In this document: piece by piece, positions 1 to 8,295 of the stretch
How positions within the stretch are numbered: position 1 is the first letter of the stretch
Layout of the letters: each line of letters starts with the position of its first letter
Assembly: GCA_964507445.1 (NCBI GenBank)
Contig: CAZDQF010000010.1
Span: 113,237-177,236, forward strand
Length of the DNA: 64,000 bases
Source: GCA-2683135 sp964507445
GTDB taxonomy: Bacteria > Planctomycetota > GCA-002687715
Direction of reading: 5' to 3'
Translations under genes and position numbers: made by a program
Notes under the pieces: generated by a model
Database searches by the model: none
Told to the model about the DNA's origin: nothing
What the model saw: the letters and a program-made list of their open reading frames with translations, nothing else

Positions 1-981
1 GATGTCCGCGGGCCAACGGTGGATGAACACCGGCTTGCCGTCGAACGCCTCTCCCAGGGCGGTCTCGTCAGGAGCGCCGAAGTCGTCCCCCTCCGCGTGG
101 TCCACGCCCATCTTGACCAGCAGCTCGTGGGCCTCGTCGTAGGTGACCCGTGGGAACGGCCCCTGGATAGCCTCCAGCTTGGCCACGTCCCGTTCCAGGT
201 CTTCGAGGTCGCTGCGGTTCCTGGACACCACCTCGCCCACCACGTGGCACACGAAGTCCTCCGCCAGCTGCATGATGTCGTCCAGGTCCGCGTAGGCGAC
301 CTCGGGCTCGATCATCCAGAACTCCGTGAGGTGGCGGCGCGTCTTGGACTTCTCGGCCCGGAACACGGGGCCGAAGGTGTAGACCTTGCCGAGGGCGAGC
401 GCGCCCGCCTCCGCATAGAGCTGTCCCGACTGTGTGAGGTACGCCTTCTCGTCTTCGAAGTAGTCCACCTCGAACAACGTGGTGGTGCCTTCGCAGGCCG
501 CGGGGGTGAACATGGGCGTGTCCAGCAGGGTGAAGCCGCGCCCGTCGAAGAACTCGCGCACGGCCATGCTCACCCGGTGGCGAATACGCATGATGGCCGC
601 CTGCTTCTTCGAGCGCAGCCACAGGTGGCGATGGGTCAGCAGGAAGTCCGGGCCGTGGGCCTGGTTGGCGATGGGGTAGTCGTGGGTCTCATCCACCACC
701 TCCAGGCCTGAGAGCTGAAGCTCGAAGCCGCCCGGGGCGCGATCGTCTGCCTTCACCGTGCCCGTGACCGTGATGGAGGATTCCTGACCGATGCGGTCAG
801 CAGCCTCGAACACGTCATCCGGGACCGTGCCGCGCCGCATCACACCCTGGGTGATGCCCGTGCCGTCACGGATCTGGAGAAAGTGGATCTTGCCCTTGGA
901 ACGCCGGTTGTAGAGCCAGCCCTTGACCTGGACCTCCTCGCCGTCGTGCCCCGCGAAGTCGCTGATGTAGACGTGCTGCAT
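1..981 (-). CDS. asnS: Asparaginyl-tRNA synthetase, 3' end cut by window edge
   Basis: Charges tRNA-Asn with asparagine in the cytoplasm. The 327 codons present begin with MQHVYISDF and an OB-fold anticodon-binding domain (about residues 1-100, with NRRSKGKIHFLQIRDG). The start of the class II catalytic core follows: motif 1 region FFDGRGFTLLDTPMF, then FEVDYFEDEKAYLTQSGQ, then motif 2 FRAEKSKTRRHLTEFWM. HLTEFWMIEPE matches AsnS rather than AspS. Motif 3 and the C-terminus lie beyond base 1. The ATG at 981 is chosen because a TAACCT box (revcomp of 991-996) sits 9 nt upstream and no Shine-Dalgarno is visible, implying a leader of only a few bases. Confidence 0.95.
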   Translation of the reverse strand, partial: MQHVYISDFAGHDGEEVQVKGWLYNRRSKGKIHFLQIRDGTGITQGVMRRGTVPDDVFEAADRIGQESSITVTGTVKADDRAPGGFELQLSGLEVVDETHDYPIANQAHGPDFLLTHRHLWLRSKKQAAIMRIRHRVSMAVREFFDGRGFTLLDTPMFTPAACEGTTTLFEVDYFEDEKAYLTQSGQLYAEAGALALGKVYTFGPVFRAEKSKTRRHLTEFWMIEPEVAYADLDDIMQLAEDFVCHVVGEVVSRNRSDLEDLERDVAKLEAIQGPFPRVTYDEAHELLVKMGVDHAEGDDFGAPDETALGEAFDGKPVFIHRWPADI

Positions 982-990
982 GACGGTTGG

Positions 991-996
991 AGGTTA
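991..996 (-). promoter_or_regulatory. Putative -10 box TAACCT of asnS
   Basis: TAACCT on the minus strand, 9 nt before the asnS ATG. The same hexamer sits next to the start codons at 18708, 28252 and 38533. A near-leaderless transcript is inferred. Confidence 0.4.
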
Positions 997-1006
997 CCCA
1001 GTGTCC

Positions 1007-1537
1007 TCAGGGAAACAACGTCACGGGCATGCTGAGGTCAGCCTCGAGCACCTCCCCCTCCGCCACCAGCACGTGCCCGTACCGCACCTCCGCTCCGAGC
1101 AGCCCCCGGACCCTGACCTGGGTACCGCGGTCCACGTCCACCTCCCCGACCACCTCGATCCCGTGATAGCCCTGCTCCCTGAGGTGATGGGCCGCCAGGT
1201 CCCGTGCGTCATCCGCCGCCGGGACGGAGACATCAGCGACCTCGGAGAGTCGCCTGACCTCCGCCTCCAGGCGATCGATCCGGCCTCCGGTCTCCGCCGT
1301 CCGAACTTCCAGCTCGGTAACCACAGGGGTCAGCTGCTCCTCAGGGGGAGCAGCGCGACGCGCCAGGTCGTCCAGCTGGCCGCCCGGGCCCTCCATGCCG
1401 TCCAGGCGTCCCTCGAGACGCTCGACTCCGCCCCTCAGCCGCTCGAGCGCGTCCTCGAGCCGCCGACAACGCCCGGCGACCGACGCCCAGACAGCGAACA
1501 GGGCCAGCAGCATCAGCAAGTCGAACCAACCAGGCAT
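1007..1537 (-). CDS. Membrane-anchored coiled-coil protein, unknown function
   Basis: 176 aa. The N-terminus is one hydrophobic segment (about residues 4-20, WFDLLMLLALFAVWASV). A long heptad-rich, Arg/Leu/Glu-rich coiled coil follows (about 22-100, LEDALERLRGGVERLEGRL). The last 75 residues form a compact, probably beta-rich domain (EVVGEVDVDRGTQVRVRG). I recognise no family. The topology suggests a signal-anchored protein with its coiled coil facing one side of the membrane. It lies 25 bp downstream of the asnS start codon on the same strand, so it may be cotranscribed with asnS. A GGAG lies about 10 nt before the ATG. Confidence 0.7.
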   Translation of the reverse strand: MPGWFDLLMLLALFAVWASVAGRCRRLEDALERLRGGVERLEGRLDGMEGPGGQLDDLARRAAPPEEQLTPVVTELEVRTAETGGRIDRLEAEVRRLSEVADVSVPAADDARDLAAHHLREQGYHGIEVVGEVDVDRGTQVRVRGLLGAEVRYGHVLVAEGEVLEADLSMPVTLFP

Positions 1538-1668
1538 GACGACAGCTCCGCAGGCGGGACCCGGGAAACCCCCACCGGCTGATACACATCAGGGTGGTCA
1601 ACGGGCTCCCGTCGCCACAGTATAGGCGGCAGGGAGAGGGAGGGGGCTCGGCGGCCCTCGACACCACC

Positions 1669-3066
1669 ATGCGCACCATCGTCATCACCGGCATCCTGAT
1701 CTGCGGTCTGTGGGGCCAGGAGGACCCCCTCCGCGAGGGGAGCGACAGCCTGAAGCTCTACGCGTTTCACTGCTCCCCCTGCCATGGCCCGCGGGGACGT
1801 GGGGACGGGCCCGCCGGTCGGTTCCTGGACCCGGCGCCCCGGGACCTGCGCTCCGGCGTCTTCCGACTGGTGAGCACCACCAACGGAAGACCCAGCGACA
1901 AGGACCTCCACGAGTCCATCGCCGCCGGTGTCCCCGGCACCGCCATGCTGCCCTTCGCCCATCTCGGAAACGAGAACGTGCGCACCCTGATCCAGGTGGT
2001 GCGGGCGTTCCAGCGGCGCGGGCTGGAGGAGCTGTACGCGGACGCGGTCCAGTCGCCCCAGGAGCTGCGACAACTGGTGAACGACATGGCCGACCCCGGA
2101 GAGCTGATCGCCCGCCCTCCCGAGACGCCGGACACGGTGGACTCCCGCGCCCGCGGGAGGCTCCACTACATGCAGCTCTGCGCCGCCTGCCACGGCGCGG
2201 ACGGTCGCGGCGCCGCCATGCCCGTGGACCCGGACTCCCCGGAGGCCAAGGTCCCGCCGCGCAACCTGACCGAAGGGGTCATGAAGGGCGGCGTCGAGTC
2301 CATGAGCCTGTTCAACCGCATCCGCGCCGGGATGCCCGGGAGCGCCATGCCGTCCGTATCCGCGGACGTGCTCGACGACGAGGGGGTCTGGGACATCGTC
2401 CACTTCCTGCGGGCCATGATCCCCGACGGCGCCCAGGCCCTCCATTCCCCGTCCAACTGGCGCCTGGTCGTACCCCGAATCGAAGGGCCCCTGCCCACGT
2501 CCGCGGACGACCCACGCTTCGCCGAGGCCCCGGAACTGCACGTGGCGTTGGCGCCCTTCCGCGCCGACGAGTACACGGTGCGCGGCGTCTCCGTACGGGC
2601 GGTCCACGACGGCACCCACGTGGTCTTCCAGGCTCGCTACGGAGACCCCACCCTTGACGTCCCCTCACCGCGACACCCGTTCCCCCCTGACGGGTTCGCG
2701 GCGCGGGTCACCGACTTCAAGGCGCCCCCCGTGCTCCCGGTCCCCGGCCTGCCCCTGCCCCTGGATCGGGCCATCTGGCTGGCCGGGGCCATGCCCCAGT
2801 ACACGGACCCGGTCTTCGATCACGTGGACCCACGGTTCATCAACCCGGACCGGGTCTGCGTCTCCCCCATCGGCCCCGAGCACGTGGGCAGCGGCCGCTG
2901 GCAGGACCGCGTCTGGTCGGTGATCCTCCCGGTAAAGCCGGAACGAGGTGGCCAGGTTGAGAGCGGGGGTACCATGAGCGTCAGTTTCGCGGTGTTCGAC
3001 GGTCACCTGCGACGCGGCCCCCTCCCCGTGGGGTTCTCGCCGTGGCAGACCCTGGTGTTCGAATAG
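1669..3066 (+). CDS. Secreted di-haem cytochrome c with ethylbenzene-dehydrogenase-type haem domain
   Basis: 465 aa. The chosen ATG gives a signal peptide (MRTIVITGILICGLWGQ). Two cytochrome c domains follow, each with a covalent haem motif: CSPCH at residues 35-39 and CAACH near 172. Both match DGR-rich cytochrome c domains (CHGPRGRGDGPAGR, CHGADGRGAAMP). The last 170 residues, with WRLVVPRIEGPLP, DGTHVVFQARYGDP and WSVILPVKPERGG, look like the haem-b-binding domain of ethylbenzene dehydrogenase gamma subunit and related cytochromes (EB_dh). It is therefore a periplasmic electron carrier; its partner is not visible nearby. An upstream in-frame start at 1594 exists but would place 25 residues before the signal peptide. 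Confidence 0.85.
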   Translation: MRTIVITGILICGLWGQEDPLREGSDSLKLYAFHCSPCHGPRGRGDGPAGRFLDPAPRDLRSGVFRLVSTTNGRPSDKDLHESIAAGVPGTAMLPFAHLGNENVRTLIQVVRAFQRRGLEELYADAVQSPQELRQLVNDMADPGELIARPPETPDTVDSRARGRLHYMQLCAACHGADGRGAAMPVDPDSPEAKVPPRNLTEGVMKGGVESMSLFNRIRAGMPGSAMPSVSADVLDDEGVWDIVHFLRAMIPDGAQALHSPSNWRLVVPRIEGPLPTSADDPRFAEAPELHVALAPFRADEYTVRGVSVRAVHDGTHVVFQARYGDPTLDVPSPRHPFPPDGFAARVTDFKAPPVLPVPGLPLPLDRAIWLAGAMPQYTDPVFDHVDPRFINPDRVCVSPIGPEHVGSGRWQDRVWSVILPVKPERGGQVESGGTMSVSFAVFDGHLRRGPLPVGFSPWQTLVFE

Positions 3067-3075
3067 GAGACGCTG

Positions 3076-4956
3076 GTGAGCAAGCGCATGGACGGATTCT
3101 CGGGGCGGTTCGGCCTGGTCCTGGCTGCCCTCGGCATGGCCATCGGCACCGGCAACATCTGGCGGTTCCCCAGGGTGGCGGCGAAGTACGAGGGAGGCTC
3201 CTTCCTCATCCCCTGGCTGGTGTTCCTCTTCACCTGGTCGATCCCCATCCTCATCGCCGAGTTCACCCTCGGAAAGACCACGGGCAGAGGTCCCATCGGC
3301 GCCTTCGCCAAGCTGCTCGGAAAGCGGGCCGCCTGGATGGGCGCGTTCATGGCCTTCGTCACCTTGATGATCGCCACCTACTACTCCGTGGTCACGGGCT
3401 GGACGCTCAAGTACTTCTTCTCCTCCCTCATCGGCGGCCTCGGCGACATCCCCGCCGCCACGGACCCGGAGTCCATCAAGGCCAGCCGACAGGCGTCGGA
3501 GGATTACTTCACCAGCTTCGCCGTCCGGCGCCCCGGTGACGGCCTCGGCATCCCGGGCTCCCTGTGGTTCCACCTCGCCGCGGTGGCCATCGGCAGCCTC
3601 ATCGTCTGGCGTGGCATCAAGGGTGGGATCGAACGCGCGTGCAAGATCCTGATCCCCACCCTGTTCGTGATGCTGGTGGGCGGCACCGTGTGGGCGTTGA
3701 ACACCCTCAGCGGCGCCGAGCAGGGCCTCGCCTACTTCTTCAGCCCCAAGTGGTCGCTGCTGGCGGAGCCGAACATCTGGATCGACGGGCTCACCCAGTC
3801 CGCCTGGTCCACGGGCGCCGGGTGGGGACTGATCCTGGTCTACGGCGCCTACTCCCGCAGAGACGAGGACGCGGTGGTGACCAACCGCACGGCAGGGCTC
3901 GGCAACAACACCGCGTCCCTGCTCGCCGGGCTGTTCATCTTCCCCGCGGTCTTCGCCCTGCTGTCCCAGGCGGGCATGGCGGATGAGGGCATCCGCGCCG
4001 CCCTGGCGGAGTCCGGCCCCGCCAGCTCCGGCCTCGCCTTCACCTACATCCCGTTCATCTTCAAGAGCATGGGAGAGCACGGCGGGCTGTTCACCACCCT
4101 GTTCTTCCTCGGGCTGTTCTTCGCCGCCCTCTCATCCCTCATCGCGCTCTACGAGATGAGCTGCCGCTGCTTCGTGGACATGGGCCTGAGCCGACGCACG
4201 GCGGTGCTGGTGGTGGCCGCCGCCGGCGCCGTGATCGGCGGCTACAGCGCCCTGGACATGAACTTCTTCACCACCATGGACTGGGTCTGGGGCCTCGGCC
4301 TCGTGATCGGCGGACTGGCCGTGGCCTGGGCCGTGCAGACCTACGGCGTGGACCGTTATCGCCAACAGCTCATCAACGAGAGCGGCGCGCAGCGCAAGCT
4401 GGGCCCGAGCTTCAACACCTTCTTCGTCTTCCTGATCCCGGCGCAGGGCATCGGCATGCTGGCCTGGTGGCTCTACGACGCGGCCACGGAGGAGGGGTTC
4501 TACGGCGCCGGCAACGACCCCTGGGACCCGACGGTGCTGGGGACCTACGGCATCGGACCCTGCGTGATCTGGTGGCTCACCGCCCTCGGCATCTTCTGGG
4601 CCCTGTCGCCGTGGCTGGGCAAGTGGAGCCTCAAGGGGGACACGGAGGGCGCCCCGGACGACGGTGATCGGGGCAAGCCCTGGATCCGGCCCCTGGGGCT
4701 GGTGGTGGCGGTGTTGCCCTGGTTCCTGTGGGACCGGGACCTCTCCACCCTGTTCACCGATGAAACGGGCGCCGAAGCGGAGGACGGGGCGTGGTGGCCG
4801 TTCATCGCCGGCGGCGCGGGGGTCGTGCTCGTCGGGGGCTTCCTGTACAACGCCATCATCGCGACCGCCGGCGGTGACCGCGGCGAACCGCCCTCCAGCG
4901 GCGGGCCACCGGTCAGCCCCACGGAGGTCATCGGCCGCGACCAGGAGCACGCATGA
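3076..4956 (+). CDS. Sodium:neurotransmitter symporter (SNF/NSS) family transporter
   Basis: 626 aa integral membrane protein. The TM1 signature is clear near the N-terminus (GRFGLVLAALGMAIGTGNIWRFP), followed by the conserved second helix (SFLIPWLVFLFTWSIPILIAEF). About twelve hydrophobic segments are visible, with a hydrophilic C-terminal tail (TEGAPDDGDRGK) before a final TM. Members of this LeuT-like family import amino acids or related amines with sodium; the substrate here cannot be read from sequence. The GTG start has TAGGAGA 6-11 nt upstream. The gene follows the cytochrome by 9 bp and overlaps proC by 4 bp, so the three are probably an operon; the proC link hints at amino-acid transport. 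Confidence 0.92.
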   Translation: MSKRMDGFSGRFGLVLAALGMAIGTGNIWRFPRVAAKYEGGSFLIPWLVFLFTWSIPILIAEFTLGKTTGRGPIGAFAKLLGKRAAWMGAFMAFVTLMIATYYSVVTGWTLKYFFSSLIGGLGDIPAATDPESIKASRQASEDYFTSFAVRRPGDGLGIPGSLWFHLAAVAIGSLIVWRGIKGGIERACKILIPTLFVMLVGGTVWALNTLSGAEQGLAYFFSPKWSLLAEPNIWIDGLTQSAWSTGAGWGLILVYGAYSRRDEDAVVTNRTAGLGNNTASLLAGLFIFPAVFALLSQAGMADEGIRAALAESGPASSGLAFTYIPFIFKSMGEHGGLFTTLFFLGLFFAALSSLIALYEMSCRCFVDMGLSRRTAVLVVAAAGAVIGGYSALDMNFFTTMDWVWGLGLVIGGLAVAWAVQTYGVDRYRQQLINESGAQRKLGPSFNTFFVFLIPAQGIGMLAWWLYDAATEEGFYGAGNDPWDPTVLGTYGIGPCVIWWLTALGIFWALSPWLGKWSLKGDTEGAPDDGDRGKPWIRPLGLVVAVLPWFLWDRDLSTLFTDETGAEAEDGAWWPFIAGGAGVVLVGGFLYNAIIATAGGDRGEPPSSGGPPVSPTEVIGRDQEHA

Positions 4957-5786
4957 TGTCCGACTCTCTCCGCTTCACCGTCCTGGGCTTCGGCAACATG
5001 GGCCGGGCCCTGGTACGGGGCGTCCTGAAGGCCGGCCTGACGGCCCCGGACCACGTCACCGTGACCGCACGAACACCGGCGCGCCTGACCCAGGCCGCCG
5101 AGGAGTTCGGCGTCCAGACCAGCACCGACAACCGCACCGCCATCGAGGGCGCGGACGTGGTCATCCTGGCCATCAAGCCCCAGAACCTGGAGACGGTGTG
5201 CGCCCAGATCCGCGGCGCCATCAGCCCGGATCAGCTGGTCGTGTCCATCCTCGCGGGCAAGGGCACCGCATCCATCGAGGCGCTGCTGAAGAGCGACGCT
5301 GACGGGCCGTCGCTGCCGGTCATTCGGGTCATGCCCAACATCCCCGTCATGGTGGACGCGGGCTGCTCACCCTACGCCAGGGGCCCCCACGCCACCCAGG
5401 ACCACGTGCACATCGTGGAGAAGCTGCTGGCGGCGGTCGGAGAGACGGCGGAGGTTCCGGAGCATCTCATGGACGCGGTCACCGGCCTCTCCGGGTCCGG
5501 GCCCGCCTACGTGTACATGATGATCGAGGCCCTGACGGACGGCGGCGTGAAGATGGGCCTGCCCCGGGACGTGTCCATCAAGCTGGCGGCCCAGACCATC
5601 TACGGCGCCGCCCTGGTGGTGAAAGAGACCGGCCTGCACCCGGCGATCCTCAGGGATCAGGTGACCACCCCGGGGGGCACCGCCATCGCCGCCATCTCCG
5701 ACCTGGAGGCCAGCGGCCTGCGCCCCATGCTCATCTCCGCGGTGGTGGCGGCGACCCGGCGCTCCGACGAGCTCTCAGACGCGTGA
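4953..5786 (+). CDS. proC: Pyrroline-5-carboxylate reductase
   Basis: 277 aa, the usual ProC length. It reduces pyrroline-5-carboxylate to proline with NAD(P)H. The N-terminal Rossmann motif is FTVLGFGNMGRALVRG. The C-terminal dimerisation/active-site signature is GLSGSGPAYVYMMIEALTDGG followed by TPGGTAIAAISDLEASG. The ATG overlaps the transporter stop as ATGA, with AGGAG 7 nt upstream. Its last 56 bp overlap the convergent BatA-like gene. Confidence 0.97.
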   Translation: MMSDSLRFTVLGFGNMGRALVRGVLKAGLTAPDHVTVTARTPARLTQAAEEFGVQTSTDNRTAIEGADVVILAIKPQNLETVCAQIRGAISPDQLVVSILAGKGTASIEALLKSDADGPSLPVIRVMPNIPVMVDAGCSPYARGPHATQDHVHIVEKLLAAVGETAEVPEHLMDAVTGLSGSGPAYVYMMIEALTDGGVKMGLPRDVSIKLAAQTIYGAALVVKETGLHPAILRDQVTTPGGTAIAAISDLEASGLRPMLISAVVAATRRSDELSDA

Positions 5787-7134
5787 CCCCGAAGAGCACC
5801 ACCGCCACCGCCGCGAAGGCGTAGAGCCACGGCTCCAGGGTGCGGTGCGTGCCCACCCTGTCGCCGGGAGCCGGGCGACGCGCCACCGGCCCGGACCACG
5901 TCGGGCCCGCGGTCTCCTCCAGGCTGAGCACCGCCGGCGGCGACGCCCGAAAGGTGGCCGCGCCGTCCAGGCCGAGCCAGACCAGGAGTTGATCGCACAG
6001 CAACGGGAACGTCGGGTCTTCGGGCCAGTCGCAAGCGTCCGGGTCCTGCAGGAGCGAGACGCCGCTGTCCATGGCGACCACCAGGGCCGCCTCCCCGACC
6101 CGGGCCAGGACCTGGCCGTCGCCGGCGGTCGGCTTGTAGACCGCGGGGAGTGAGAGGGTGCCCGTGAGGGAGGACCCCTCGCACACCAGGTCCCCGGTCA
6201 CGGGTCGGGGGGAGGCGCCCGCTTCGGGAGCCACCGCGAGGCGATGGCGGCCCTCGCCCGAACCCACCCGGAGGTCGCAAGGTCCCTCACCGCGAAATGG
6301 GTCGACCATGGGATGAGCGGAGAAGGCCCTCCAGAGCGCGTCCTGGCCGCGAGGCGGCAGGCCCACGGAGACGCGCGCCGACTCCCTGGCGAGGACCACC
6401 CGGTCGTCAGCACGGTTCGCGTCTCCCTCGGTCGTCACCGTGACCTCCAATCGGGACGCCTGATCGACTGGCGGGCGCAGGACTCCCCGCCAAGGAAGCT
6501 CCCCGGCGCCGATGGTGATCGGATCCAGGCCCGAGACCGTGAGGATCACCGGCCCCCGGACCCGGGCGCCCCCGACCCGGACCAGCAGTCCGCCCTCGTC
6601 GTCGAGGCCACAGGCGGTGACCCCCGCGTTGGTGGCGGTGTCCGTGATGCCCACCAACCCGATGCCCTCCGCCACCTCCATGGGACGGTCCGTCACCACC
6701 ACGACGGACTCACCACCGCGTCGCAGGTTGGCGGCGAGGACCGGGAGGCCGTCCGTGGCCGACACCACGCGCACGGGCCCGCCGGCGAGCTCCCGCGCCT
6801 CCCGAACACCGCGGGCGGTCCGGGACTCGCCGCCGCTGCTGGTCTCCATGGATGCGCTGCCGTCCACCACGACCACGGTCTGCGGTCCGCCGTCACCGGG
6901 GATGACCGGGAGGGCGAGGGCCAGCACCACCAACGCCGCCGGCAGCACCTGGAGGAGATCCCGAAGCAGCGGGCGACGTGGGGCCGCCGCGTCCGGGGTC
7001 TGTCGAAGCGCGCGCTGGAACAACATCCAGGTGGTCACCGGACGCGGTCGTCGACGGGCCCGCCGACGGACCCAGAGCACCAGCGCGATGAGCGCCGGCA
7101 GCAGCAACAGGACCTGCCACCGCAGGAACATCAT
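5731..7134 (-). CDS. BatA-type membrane protein with VWA-like segment
   Basis: 467 aa. It has the typical aerotolerance (BatA) N-terminus: a first TM (FLRWQVLLLLPALIALVLWV), a basic loop, a second TM (LLQVLPAALVVLALALPVI), then a VWA-like domain opening with VVVVDGSASM, a DxSxS MIDAS. A long periplasmic beta-rich region follows and a last TM lies near residue 440 (LYAFAAVAVVLFGVTRLRARR). Such proteins accompany MoxR ATPase and DUF58 proteins in chaperone-like clusters; no moxR is in this window. It starts inside the DUF58 stop (4-bp overlap), so translation is likely coupled. The 3' end overlaps proC by 56 bp tail to tail. Confidence 0.82.
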   Translation of the reverse strand: MMFLRWQVLLLLPALIALVLWVRRRARRRPRPVTTWMLFQRALRQTPDAAAPRRPLLRDLLQVLPAALVVLALALPVIPGDGGPQTVVVVDGSASMETSSGGESRTARGVREARELAGGPVRVVSATDGLPVLAANLRRGGESVVVVTDRPMEVAEGIGLVGITDTATNAGVTACGLDDEGGLLVRVGGARVRGPVILTVSGLDPITIGAGELPWRGVLRPPVDQASRLEVTVTTEGDANRADDRVVLARESARVSVGLPPRGQDALWRAFSAHPMVDPFRGEGPCDLRVGSGEGRHRLAVAPEAGASPRPVTGDLVCEGSSLTGTLSLPAVYKPTAGDGQVLARVGEAALVVAMDSGVSLLQDPDACDWPEDPTFPLLCDQLLVWLGLDGAATFRASPPAVLSLEETAGPTWSGPVARRPAPGDRVGTHRTLEPWLYAFAAVAVVLFGVTRLRARRSAGSPPPPRR

Positions 7135-8003
7135 CGGGCCGCACCCTGGGCGCCGCAGACTGCGGCCACGGTCTTCTCGAAGGGCTCACCGTCACCCACG
7201 CGATGGGAGGCGACGCCGTGCCCCGCTGCCAGCCTCGCCACCGCGTCCTCGTGCTCCGCCAGCTGGCGACCGTAAGCAGCGGCGACGCCGGCAGCATCCG
7301 CCAGGAACAACCGCTCCCCGCTCTCCGGGTCCAGGAGGGTGCAGCTGCCGGGCAACGACGGGCGGCGCTCCTGATCGGTGATCACGTGGAGCAAGCAACC
7401 GGACCCCGCGCCACGGGCCAGGGCCACCGCCATCTCCGCGGGCAGCGGGTCGAGGAGGAAATCCGAGAGCACGAACGCCACCCGCCCCGAAGCGGAAGGG
7501 GGACGCAGGTGCCTCAGGCCTCTGAGGTGGGTGTCTCCGTCTGGCTCGCCCAGCCCCTCGAGGCAGGCCAGGAGCTGATCCACCTTGCGATGAGATCGCC
7601 ACGCCCCCACGGTCACCGGACCGCCCTCGGCGCAGATCATGACCGTGACCGGACAGCGGGCGGCCAGCCCCACGTACCCGAGACCGGCGCAGAGCTCCCG
7701 CACCAGGCGGTCCTTCTCTCCCGGTGATCCCCCCATGGAGGCGGAGCGGTCCAGCAGCAGCGCCACCTCCGGCGCCTCCTCCCGGGTGTGCTCCTTGATC
7801 AGGAGCTGATCCAGGCGGAGGTAGCCGTGCCAGTCCAGGTCCCTGACGTCATCGCCGTGGACGTAGGGGCGGTGGTCCTTGAACTCCACCCGCCCGCCCT
7901 TGCTGGTTCCTCCGGCGCCCTCCGGCGAACCGCCGCCCCTCCGGACCAGGGTCGGTAGCGCCAGCAACCTGGCGCGGAAGTCGTCATCGAAGCGAAAGGC
8001 CAT
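7131..8003 (-). CDS. DUF58 domain protein (MoxR/BatA-associated)
   Basis: 290 aa. The DUF58 signature is visible: GRVEFKDHRPYVHGDDVRDLDW followed by HGYLRLDQLLIKEHTREE. A VWA-like fold with LLLDRSASMGG (DxSxS) comes next. DUF58 proteins are cytoplasmic partners in MoxR-BatA clusters; the precise biochemical role is not established. It lies between xseB (42 bp upstream) and the BatA-like gene (4-bp overlap). A GTG one codon upstream (8006) is an alternative start. Confidence 0.88.
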   Translation of the reverse strand: MAFRFDDDFRARLLALPTLVRRGGGSPEGAGGTSKGGRVEFKDHRPYVHGDDVRDLDWHGYLRLDQLLIKEHTREEAPEVALLLDRSASMGGSPGEKDRLVRELCAGLGYVGLAARCPVTVMICAEGGPVTVGAWRSHRKVDQLLACLEGLGEPDGDTHLRGLRHLRPPSASGRVAFVLSDFLLDPLPAEMAVALARGAGSGCLLHVITDQERRPSLPGSCTLLDPESGERLFLADAAGVAAAYGRQLAEHEDAVARLAAGHGVASHRVGDGEPFEKTVAAVCGAQGAAR

Positions 8004-8045
8004 CACCCCTGGGAGCGTGCCTGGAGGGCCGTCGGTTCGATGGCA

Positions 8046-8282
8046 TCACTCCTCGTCCACGTCCACCAGCCGGTCCTCGCCGTCCGGACCGTCCAGCAGC
8101 TTCTCCAGGCGCTTCTCATAGGTGGCCAGCTCCTCCATGAGCTGGCCATGCAGCTTGCGCCCCTGCTCGAACCGGTTGATGGCGTCCTGCAGGTCCAGCT
8201 CGCCACGCTCCAGCTCCTCGACGATGCCCGACAGGTCCTCGAGCCGGTCCTTGAACGCCTTCTTCTTCGCCGCTTTAGCCAT
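8046..8282 (-). CDS. xseB: Exodeoxyribonuclease VII small subunit
   Basis: 78 aa, normal XseB length. The diagnostic helical core is present: FKDRLEDLSGIVEELERGEL then LQDAINRFEQGRKL and the LEKLL end. It pairs with XseA to degrade single-stranded DNA into short oligonucleotides. It starts 13 bp after the xseA stop, the usual gene order. The lysine-rich N-terminus (MAKAAKKKAFKD) and acidic C-terminus (VDVDEE) are ordinary variation. Confidence 0.96.
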   Translation of the reverse strand: MAKAAKKKAFKDRLEDLSGIVEELERGELDLQDAINRFEQGRKLHGQLMEELATYEKRLEKLLDGPDGEDRLVDVDEE

Positions 8283-8295
8283 CCGCCGGACTCTA

